Source: Antedon mediterranea (lineage: Eukaryota; Echinodermata; Crinoidea; Comatulida; Antedonidae). From it: DNA of 64,000 bases. The stretch covers positions 35,274,501-35,338,500 of the forward strand of contig NC_092672.1 in NCBI RefSeq assembly GCF_964355755.1, in the 5' to 3' direction. Of this stretch, positions 25,901 through 37,900 are shown one piece after another (the stretch's first letter is position 1; each line of letters opens with the position of its first letter). The notes under the pieces are model-generated. The model was not told the DNA's origin, searched no databases, and worked only from the letters and a program-made list of their open reading frames with translations. A program made the translations under genes and the position numbers.

Positions 25901-28900
25901 AGTTTCCATTATCATACAGCGTGTACTGTAGGCCTTCTATATAGGTTTCTTGTATTTTAAAACACTTGCGCCATTTAATAATACCATAATATAAAAAAAT
26001 TGAACATATTAATTTTTGGTACCTTGTACAATACCATTATTAAATAAGTGTACATTATTATATAGCATTTAATGTAGGCCTTGTATAGGTTCTTTCTTGT
26101 ATTATAAAACATTTGCATATACAGAATACAAAGTTTTTATAAAGGAAATCCATGGGGAATTGTTACATGAACTCTGCCGTCTATGACCTGTTTGTCGGAA
26201 CAATTTAAGTACAGTAGTCCGGGCTTAATCCTAAAGAATCACTTTAAAACACTACTAAAGTTGGTTTCTTAAGCCCGCTTCCGCTGTGTAGTCGCTAACA
26301 AAGTTCTAGACAAGATGAGCATGATATTAATCTTAAAACTTCATCACTAGCGATCGAGAATTTTTGCGTGTGCCAATGCCGCTAATGCAACTTAAAATGT
26401 TAATACTGCGATAATATCAATGTCGGTGTTGTTATCTTACGGATTACGTCGGCTTGTTATTTCCATTGGGAAACATTTGGGAACTATCAAGTTGAGGATC
26501 ATACAACATTTTAAGTAGCGGTTTGTCTGTCCTTCAACATCTTTTGAAAGAGTATACAGACTTTGTAATGTCACATAGAACAAAGATGATTTGATTTTTT
26601 TTATATATTAAATTTTAAAAGAAAAAGTTATACTGAAGCAATAAGAAAACATTTCTGGTTCAATTTCAGTAAGCTATCATCTTTGATAGTAATGTTTTCT
26701 AGCCTTGACATTTTTTTTCAAAATATCATAACATTATATGACGTGTCATATTATCATGTTAAACCACACATCTATCTAGCTCTGTCTACACTATCAAACT
26801 AGTTTGACAAAGTGTGATGTGCCCAAATATGGTAGTGATATTCCCAAATTTGGTAGTGATATGACATCATCCTGTCTTTATACTGTATGGGCACATCACA
26901 TAAAGTTTGATAGTGTAGACAAGGTTTATGAATTCGTTTGTATCTTCCAATTTATAAAAAATCGCTTGCGATCTTTTGAAGGGGAAAATAGAATTGCTAA
27001 TTTCAGGTTTTTAATCTCACTAAGAAGTTTGAAATATATAGACTACGTGTAATTATTATTTAAATAAACATCTGATCCTGATTTAGACTTTTTAATAAAA
27101 TATTGCAAGAAGATGTTTCTTTTTACATCCTTGCCCTTAACATGCACTCTAAAATCAATGTTTTCAAAGTACTAGAGTACATATAACAGCATCAATCAAA
27201 TAGCATTATAAGGTAGTACAATGATAAAACATTAATGTACCTATGAGCTGACATGTTTAAACAAGCTTTACCATGTTGGAATAAGAGCAATGATAAAACA
27301 TTAATGTACCCATGAGCTGACATGTTTAAACAAGCTTTACCATGTTTGAATAAGAGGAATGGTATCTTCATTGGGATATAAAAAGTAAAACCATGAATAT
27401 TTTTCAAAAACATATTTCTATGAAAACAAATATTGTTTACTTTTAATATTCATAAAGCTGGTAAATCCCTTTTTTAGAAATTATCTCTTTTCAGGAAACA
27501 GTGAAATTGCACTCTTCCCTGCTCTTTTCAATAAAATAAAATAAATGTTTTGATAGCCCAATATCATGGACCAACAAAATATGTTTTAATCGTACGTGTC
27601 ATGAGTAAAGGATGCGGCTTCAAACTAGCGTATCTGATTGGTTCGATGCCTCTTATAGGATCTCTAGTTGTTTTAATTATCTCCGATACAAACAGGACAT
27701 TTAAGACCAAGTTAACAGTTGGATAACACTAACACTACATCATATAAAAATCTTGTTTCATTTCCAGACAAAGTTATGCTTGTAGATTTTAATTACCAGG
27801 TCCTGGAATGTTTACCCTATCTTTTTATTTCAGGTGATAATTAAACTTTGTCCGATTATTTTTCTTTTCCTTATGGACACCATAGAGCCAATCACAACTT
27901 AGGATCTGAATCGTAAAAAACAGAAGACATAAAAAGGGGTTCCTTAAAGTGACATTTATGCTGTAGTAAAGCAGGCTGTGGTAGATACAAGATTTTACGA
28001 GTAATCAATAGCGTCCTGCATGGTCGACAAGACCATTAATCTTTCCGCAAATAAACCAGAACAAAGAATTTCCATCCAGTAAAAACACTTTGGTACTTTT
28101 AAATAATTAAAATAAAATCTTTTAAAATGCTGGTAAATCTTGAAAAGTTATCCCTCTAAGGAATAATTATCATCAGTTTTAATTTATTACAGCATCACTT
28201 TAATTTTTCATATTTTAATATTTATCATCAAGTTAGCTTTAACAAAATTCTCAAACCAGTCGTAAATTTTCTGAAGGCTAAAGGTCTTTGTGGATGTGGC
28301 AGATGTCTGTGTATTTTTGTTACAAATTATTGCTTTTAACTTTAAAACTAAAGAAATTTTAAGAAGTAAGTAATATTGATAATGATATACTGCCATTTGA
28401 TGGTGTCCTTTGCTTTGTGGTGTATAAATTTATTGTTGCTGGCTGATTTATGTTTACCTACAGTACCTGTCTGACATCAGTCAGTGAATGCAATCTTTAG
28501 CTGCTTCTGTACTTAAAATTGGCCTAGCACACAGAATGATTACAATACGTCGTCGTGGAAATTTCCCCCCTTTTCCCACTGCAGGGGAGTGTCTTAACGG
28601 AGGTGCTGATGTTGTGGCCGACCCATATTAATTTTTTTCTACATAATACATATTTAATCTCAATTTGTTTTTGTTCATGAATGTTGTCTGGTATGTACAT
28701 GTATGTACTATACATGTAAATGGTATCCAAACTGACAAGCACCTGCTTTTTATGGTACTCTATTGAACATGTCATCCACATTACAAAACATACTGTAAGA
28801 ATGTAACAAACTTCCCAGGTCACAGCTTGGAGGAAGAAAGCATATGCAGGGCAAAACACTTAACATAAGAAGGAAAACAATAATTGTAAATGAATAGAGA

Positions 28901-31900
28901 TGACTAATACAGTTAGTAGTGTACAAAGTAGACCAATGAACACTAGCAATTTAGTATTAGATTCTTCATTTTTTGTTAAGTTAAAAATGTCAAAATTAAT
29001 GTTTGCTGGTTAGAAAAAAAGTGGTTTTTTTTGTCTAGCAAGGTTACTTTAGTCTGTGGTATTTGCTTGCTATGCGTTGCTTATTTTTCTAGGGTTTTTA
29101 CAACTACTGTAGCGTACAACTATTTGCTAGTGGTAAAAAAAAGAAACAATTGTCATAAAATATATAAAATAAGAAAATGTTTTTCAATTTGAAAAAAGAT
29201 GTACAGTACAGATCATTTTATTGAGGCAAATTTTGGTTCATACTCATAGAAAAAAAGTTAAAATGCAATTATAATATTACCTCATTATTTTAGCCTATTT
29301 TACACTTTTCTCTATAGTATTAGTAGTTGAATGAATGAATCAGCATGCTTGTCACTTTGTGGGTTGTTGCAATTTCTGCCGAAACATCCCAGGAGACGAA
29401 CTAGCTCACCCAGAGAGATTATCAAATATTTTTAAATATCACTACATCAAACGCCCCCAGGGATTGAAATCTTTTCAGAGAATATTTTTCAGGATTATAA
29501 TAGGTGGTATTTATTGTTGTGAATCGGCTAGTTATGAAAGATTTAACAAAAGCTGTGCGGCTTAACTTCATCTGCGTATGAACGTGACAATAGCAATGTC
29601 GACATGAAAACATTAAAGCTGCGGTATCTTGAGCAGAGTTGGATTTTATTCCAAGGAGAAATAAATTATTCTGTTTGTCTGTGTCGGCTTATATTCTAAC
29701 GTCGCTCCGTTAACTTCCGATAGTTACAACCGTCGACCTTTGTCTTAATTTACAGTCTCAAATTCAGTTTACCTCACAACATGTATGCTTCTGATCCAGT
29801 TTCTTTTATCGTAAATTTTATGGTATTTTCAGGACGTGATTTATTCTAATCAAAATCATCCCTGTCATGATGTAATTAGGTATTGGATATTTCACAAGTA
29901 GGATATTTAATTACACGGAGATTGCCACCAGCTTCCAGGAGAGCAACCGGTTTTATTTGCACTTAACCTGTTAATATCCCAATTTCATAGGTTAAACGAG
30001 GTCACCAACTTGCTTTTACCATTCTTTTTGTTTGAGACAAAAAAATCTGATCATAAAATCATCAAACTTGTCAAGAATAGACCTACTTTTTTGACAAATT
30101 TAGTAATATTTAAATTTGTATAGAACACAGTATTGTGTATATATAATTTCATAGATGTAAGAATTGCAGCGTTAAAAAAAAAATACCCAAACTTGCTTTA
30201 TGATACGTATACAGACAATTCTTCATGCTCTTTGAAAAAAGAAAAACAATTCTGAGCATAAAATCATCAAACTTGTCAAGAATAGACCTACTTCTTTTGA
30301 TAAATTTAGTAATATTTTAAATTTGTATAGAACACAGTATCGTGTGTATAGTATACAGTATATACAGTATGCCATAGAATGGGATGTAGGAAGCAGAATT
30401 GAAAAATAAAATACAGAAATGAAGAATTTTCAAATGAAATGGGTCACTGAAATGCCAGCATGCAGTTCTTTGTATTTTTATAGTCTCAAGTTCCTTTGTG
30501 AAGCTGATGCAAGTGGGTTAAATGTTCAATTTATTAATAGGTTATTGTACAGAAATCAGAGCAATTCAATAAATGAATAATATATTCGGTAAAAAATTAT
30601 TCTGGTTCTGAAAAAACACCACATAATATTTTAGCTTGCAAATATAACTTGAAACATACAAAACTAATATTTATATATCTGTACGGATTCGGTAAAAATA
30701 TTCTGGTTCTGAAAAAACACCACATAGTATTTGGAGGTTTTAGCTTGTAAATATAACTTGAAACATGCAAAACTAATAATTATATTATGTATATACCCGT
30801 ACAGTAAATAAAATGTAAAATTATGTGCTATGGTATATAACTGTTGCTCTTAGCAGACACGATACTACAGAAAGTTTATTGTCACTAGACATGATACTGT
30901 ATAATTATATCAACTGAACAGACTTTAAAAAAGATATCATTTCTACTGTACTTATTAGTGGATATATCCTTGTGAATTAAGTATGAAACCAAAAGAAGTG
31001 TAATGGTCTCTTATCAGACTTATTATGTTAACAGACATTATTTATGATGCATTACACAGAAAACGAGCATTATTGAATGTGGCTCCAACATGTTCTATCG
31101 CAATGATTGACATGCCGTCTGCAAAACTAAAATTAATGTACTAGAAAATTCATAAATAGTATTTGTCATTATGTTTACAGAATTCTAAATGACCAATTTG
31201 AGAATGAAATATTTTATAGTATTAATGTGAATTGTTATCCTTTCTTTCAGACCGCCTCGAGAGGTGCCAATATTTCTGGTTGAGTTTAAAGTGATGAACG
31301 AATCCAGTAATAGCCGTCACATCAGTTGGAAAGTTGACATTATGCAAGATGGCGTCACGGAGTCAACAAAGCTGTCGGCCAAGGTTAGCTTAAGCAGAGT
31401 CAACGTGTTGGCGCTTATACCGATTGCTGAGGTGAGAATTAATGTGGCTTGTAATTATTACAATATCTGTGTTTTTTAAGAAATAAAGTTAAGCTCAACT
31501 TTTTTATACATCCGGTAAAAAGTTTATTTCATACTTCCATCGAACACAAGATATGATGATGTCATATCACTACCATATTTAAGGATATTACTAACATATT
31601 TGGGAACATCACACTTTTTATGTCAAACTAGTTGGGATAGTGTAGTCAGAGTGAATACCACTTTATAAACTTACTGTAGTGTTTAAGAGAAATATCTTAA
31701 TTTAGTGTGATTGGTGAGTACAGCCACTTGTGGTGTTCTTTCTAAAAAAATGTCTTTAAAAAATTCCTTAATATGCATCGTTAAAACTGGATTTTTTCTT
31801 GGAAAATAAGACATGATCTACCAAAAAAAAAACCATTTTTCTCTGGGTTTCGTTTTAGTATATTGATATGACTAAACTGTCTTGAAACGTAATTTTAAAT

Positions 31901-34900
31901 TACTGGTTTACAAAACTACATAATTAGTTCTTAGCAGTTATAATTCTTTCATGTTTATAAATTTGTGGTCCTTTTTGAAATAATCTTGATTGGTAATCTA
32001 TGTAATCAGGCTGAATTCTCTGATATTTACATTGTCTGTATATTTGATAGCGTCATTAACATATTCATTGAGGGAGATAAAGAAAGAAAACATACTGATT
32101 TCCCTGGGGAGTGTTGATTGAATCTCAGTATTGATTGTATAAGGCATTAAATAAACACAACCACATTTAAATTATTTCATTAGTACAAAATGCTTATTAT
32201 ACCGTCCAATGTATGCATTCAGTCATATCATCATTTATTTGTTACCATGTATTATTAAACATATTTATTCCTTTGCATAGTTCGTTAAATATTTATGCAT
32301 TTAGTTATTCACTCAAGAACCTTTTAATACATTTTTTAATAGAAATATCTTTTCTAATGTTTAATTCATAGATTAATATCATTTACTATAGTATTGCATT
32401 CATAATATAACTGTCTGTACCATGGTTTTTTTGTTAAGGTCCATTTACACTAGGACGATAACGATCAACGATAAATAGACAAATATGCATTTTTCATACA
32501 TAAAACAAAAAAAATATAAAACTTTTCTTCCTAGAACTATAGAATAACAATCTATGCTTCCTTTGATGAAAATGATATTTTCACACGTCCAATCAAATGA
32601 CGTCATGATTAGTAAGAGCAAAAATATTCTTATATAAATTTGTTTTTATTTATCATGACGTCAATTGATGGGAATTTAAAAAATATTTTATCGAAGGAAG
32701 CATAGATGGTTATTCTGTAGTTCTAGAACAAAAACCTTTCTAATTTCTTTTGTTTTATGTAAAAAAAAATGCATGCTTTATATATTTATCACCGATCGTT
32801 ATTGTCCTAGTGTAAATGGGCCTTTATGCTTTATTTTTCAATTTTGTAGTGAACAATACATTTTAAAATCTAAAAAACGGCCTTTGTTATAAAAGATCCT
32901 TCAGTATGCAATAGCTAATCCAAGAATAGGTAAATGGTCACATTATCAATATGGCAGCTAATCCTATAACTTGCTATGAGATTAAACGGATTAGAACAGA
33001 TAATCTATAGCCGCTGTACAAAATCTGTACACAATTGAAATTATATGCAGGATTAGTATAATATATTACGAGCAGATTAAAGCGATCTTGTTGCTACGGT
33101 GAAGGGTTTCACGTTTTCTAGAACGTGAACTTCTGACCTTTTCAGATGTTTATCGATGTAATCGGTTTGTTAGGTAAAAAAAACCGATTCTAAATTAGAC
33201 AATGTTTTTCATGGCTCGTTTTACAAGCCATTAAAATAGAAATTTGTTTCTCGGCTTTGACTTGTTAATGTATCCGGTGTGTTTCAGTGAGTCACATAAA
33301 CTGTATTGTATTTAGAAAAGGTGAATTTTTAAAAGGTCTCATATAGTATGAATAGAATGCTGAAAAAGAAGACTATAAATAAAACTTTCTACTGTTTTAA
33401 GCAGCTTTGGTATTTATCAATGTTAAAACTAAAGTTTAAATCACAAGTGAACACAATAAATATAAACCATCTATGACATTTATTTTTAAACAAATTAAAA
33501 TAATATTAAGAATCTAACTAATTATATCCATGAACATCCATACCAAATGCTTAGTGTATAATGTTGAACTTTCTAGATAAACTATAGAAATATATATATA
33601 ACTTAAAGTAATTATACTTTCTTGGGTAATATTATACAATTATTTAATTGTTATGTTATTATCCCGATAATATTAAAAATCCATATTATGTAAATATATT
33701 ATATAAATAGATAGTGTTACATGTCAAATTGTACCAAAATAATATTTTATACTTGCATAAATATTGTATTGCTGTGAATTTTAATACTAATAGTCACGCC
33801 ATATGTTTAAAGTATTGCAATGCCAGTGCAATTTGCCAAATAGCTATACAAACTGTACTAGCTATATTTTTACCAGTAACAGTAGTTATATTATGCTGTA
33901 ATGTTTAATAGCTTGATATATTACTATTATTATATTATTATATTACTGGTTCTGTGGTATTGAAATGTACTAATATTTTATTATCTTTCTTTATGGTTAA
34001 AAGGCCAGGTGCGAGCAAAAAATTTCTAGTGATCATACATTCCAATAATTATCGTTCTGTAGTTCACCTATGTGTCATAATTTTTGGGATTTTATTTGTG
34101 TTACACAAGCTTGTTGAAAATAAGCACTTTCTTATCAGTGGGGGGATAGTTCAAATTACACAGTAAAATCTCTATTCTTTTGTACACAAATTTTGTAAAT
34201 AGAGAGGCATTTTAAACGGTGTGGTAAAAAATGTTATCGGATGACTAAATATAGGTAATATAACTTGAATATTACATTTCTGATATTTTTATTCAACTTC
34301 AGATTTTTATTTTCATGCTGTAGCAAAAATTATCCACCGTATATCCATCATCTTTTTTCACCGTCTAGGGAGTCACCAGACATGTTATTACATTAGGTTA
34401 ACTACCTAACTACTGAAAAAAGGTCTTTCTGGTTTTTATGGAAGAATTTTGCCAAATTTTGTATTTGACCATATTAAGAGAAATTCATGTTTTTTCGTCT
34501 TGATTTCTGTTACAAATATTTGATTTATGTACAATTAACCAAATATTATATTTAAACTTCATGCCTGTATCTGAGCTTTAAGTTAATTGTTTTATAGTGT
34601 AATATATAGTACAATGAACTTACATTTTAAGCTCTGTCCACACTATGAAACTTTATATGACAAAACAATATGATGTGGCCATTTATAGATATTATGATGT
34701 CATATTATCACTACCATATTTGGGTATACCACTACCATATTTGGGCATATTGTACTAGTTTTATAGTGTAACTAGAGCTTTACTTATAATACTTTATAAT
34801 ACAAAAACATAACAATTAATGTTATGAATTTACGGTATTATAATATAAAATGTGAGGTAATATAACTTTTGTTGTTTTTTCTTTATAATAGAAAACTGAA

Positions 34901-37900
34901 TTGGTGAATACTGCAGTTTTGAATAACGAAAAAGTTCGTGCTAAGCTGAAAGTGTTTGCTATCTCCCAAGACCATAGTGTAGTGGACGTCACAAACCAAT
35001 CTGCCTGTACATCAGCTGACAAGAACATTCTTAAGGTAAGTCTATTGGTCCAGAGTAGATCCAGCAGGGCAAGTCCAGTAGGGGTAGGTCCAGCAGGGGC
35101 AGGTCCAGCAGGAGTCCATATTATATTAATTAATAGTCTGTTAAAAATAGATATCATAAAGTAGCTCATAATTTTAGTTTAGCTGTCAAAAGAGGGAGCA
35201 TTTGTGCCTGTTTGTAGACAAGACATTGTAGTAGACCATATAGACTAAAGCTCTGTCTACACTATCAAACTTTATGCGACCAAAAAATGTGATGTGCCTA
35301 TATATGGACACGATGATGTCATATCACTACCATATTAAGCATATCACTACCATATTAAGCATATCACTACCATATTTGGGCACAGCATACTTTTTTTGTC
35401 AAACTAGTTTGATAGTGTAGACAGAGCTTAAAGGATTACCAAGCAATCAAGTGCATACTCAATTGCTAACAGTGATATAATAAAATGTTGAGGCATTTGC
35501 ACCAATTGGAAGTCTTCACTTATCACCACTATATTGTATAACACCAAATTACAACAGCTTTTACGGGAAGATTTCACAATCTTGTGGTATTTTTACAAAC
35601 CACATCTGCTCCTAAGCCACCCTTTTAGGCATCGCATACGAGCAGGTTTATGATATCGATGTAGGGGGTTTCTGGAGTGACATTTATGCCGCAGTAAACT
35701 TGCCTGGTAGATAAAAGTATTTTACGAGTACAGTAATCAAAATTGTTATGCTGTACACAACTGGCATAAGCAGCTGTTAATCATTACGTCGAGCATCAAA
35801 TCGGGATGGTGAAATCGCGGTCACGTTCCTCCTCAAACACCGTGCCGTCTTCTGCGCAAGAATTGTTTAGTTTCCGCCTTCATTTAATAATAGGTTTAGA
35901 ATTGTGAATTTATTTATATATTTTGAGGAAAATAAATTTCGGACAAAAAAATTCCTAAAAAATAAATGCTTTTTTCCCCCTTTATACGCATCCAACAGCA
36001 AGTAATAAACTATTTAATAATTTATCGTGCTTATAAATGAAGTCTCATTTGAGGCTTAGGGAGTGGAGTTGTGAGTTATTACCTTGGTACTAGGTCAGGA
36101 TTGATTGGATTGGAAGGCAAGCAAGCGCAAGCTAGAGCTCCACTACGCTTTACGGCTTAATATAATATAAAATAGTTTGTTTTAAGCCTCTGGAAAATAT
36201 TGTATTTTTGTGTATTTTTTCAGGTAGAGCAAAATTGCAGCTATATGTTCTTTGATGGCAGTGAAGATAGTAGCAGATCTGACATCAGTATTACTGTCAA
36301 CTACCAGGGCAAATCTGTAGATCTCAGTCTGTGGGTGTGGATACCTGAGCTCCCTCTGATCATTGAGCTGTCTGACCAGAAACTAAGCCTGATTAAGGAA
36401 TGGAAAGTTCCACACAGAGGTCTCAGAAGGTGATTATAACACTATACTACTATTATTTTGCTAAAAATGTATTGCGCAATATTTCCCAAGTGGGACCTAC
36501 CATAGGACAACTGCTTACTTTTTTTAAAACACAATCCAAGATATCTTGTAATTGCATCGAAAATGTTCCATACAAATTAACTCCTTATAACATTTTTTTA
36601 AACATTTATAAACCCATGCATCCTCTCACCCTCTCTTAACTTCCAATCTCAAGTCCCATCAGAAACCAAGTCTGATTGAGAGAATTTCCATCATACAAAG
36701 GCATCAGAATATTTATATTATTCTATTAGTCTATATCGTGCCTAGATTACTTGGATAAACCGACAACAGCCTACTCTCCTCATAAAAAAAACTAAAACTC
36801 TGGATTGATTGAAAACAAGTTTTTAATTTTGTAGCAATAAAGGGCAGTTTACTTGTATAAACCTCTGTCTACACTATCAAACTAGTTTGATAAAAAAAGT
36901 GGGATGTATCCGAATATGGTAGTGATATACCCAAATACGGTAGTGATATGACATCATCATCTCCATATATGGGCACATCACATTTTTTTGTCACATAAAG
37001 TTTGATGTGTAGACAGAGCTTAAGAAACAGAAATAAAGGTTAAAACTAAGGTTAAAATTTATGAGCTCTGCAAAGCTCAGAAGAAAGTGTACATATTTAA
37101 TTTGGTAGTATTTCAAATCAAAGTACATTCTTTTGAATTAATTTGCATCATTAAAGTACAATTAGTAATTATATAATCTATGTTTTGATGCTCACCGCAT
37201 CTGAAGAATCATTGGCAGCAGTTTATGACCGATCGTGCCGTACGAAATCAAGCGTTTTACCGTTACCATACAATTAGTTGGGATAAATATCGATCAAGTG
37301 CAATAAATCAGTATAATACATGTTTAGAAAGCGAAGAAGTCTTGACATTTCACCACGAGTCTTTCAATCGCACATTTCTATTGAAGAAGTCAATGTACAG
37401 TATAAAGAAAAAAATAAATAGATTTTAAAAATGTCACAACATTTGTAATATTAAGTTACTGTACTATATAAGTGAATAATCTTAAGCTATGTCTACACTT
37501 TCAAACTTTATGTGACAAAAAAATGTGCTGTACCCATATATGGACAGGATGATGTCATATTACTACCATATTTGGGCATGTCACTACAGTACCATATTTA
37601 AGCACATCACATTTTGTTTGTCAAACTGGTTTGATAGTGTAGACAGAGCTTAATAGTTGTATGGGTTATTTTACAAGACAATTATACCACAGAGGGAAAT
37701 AATGGCAGACACATTCAAGACATTGGCTGGAAAGTTGAAAATATAGAATCATATGAAAATTAAAGCTTTATAATATTATATTTTGTACAGAAATAGACGT
37801 TCTACTGACAGTAACAAATGTAAACTACGATATCAACAAGCAACTGTTGCAGTTTATACTCGTTTCTACACCAAGCACGCAAACTCAGGTAACTTTAAAA

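Larger units (their letters stand above)
23793..31250. other. TMEM132 intron 3 (7.5 kb)
   Basis: Contains MITEs B3 and B4, a LINE/SINE-like tail near 25.8 kb, a 69-bp duplication, a sequence block shared with intron 5 (27936-28010) and two local tandem duplications near 30 kb. No coding sequence supported. Confidence 0.55.
31432..34891. other. TMEM132 intron 4
   Basis: 3.5 kb. Contains MITE B5, the foldback element 32436-32824 and MITE B6. The rest is AT-rich without recognisable features. Confidence 0.55.
35036..36223. other. TMEM132 intron 5
   Basis: Starts with a short GTCCAGCAGGGGCAG-type repeat (35049-35115), followed by MITE B7 and the block shared with intron 3. Confidence 0.55.
36430..37790. 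other. TMEM132 intron 6
   Basis: Contains MITEs B8 and B9. The 67-codon frame at 37225 has no family signature and is treated as chance. Confidence 0.55.

Noticed and set aside
28524-28859. 111-codon minus-strand frame in TMEM132 intron 3
   Set aside because: Longest unassigned ATG frame, but the composition is irregular and I recognise no family. It may overlap a retroelement tail (ATGAACAAAAACAAATTGAG). Not enough to call a gene.
37225-37428. 67-codon frame in TMEM132 intron 6
   Set aside because: Flanking exons already join in phase without it and no homology is recognised.
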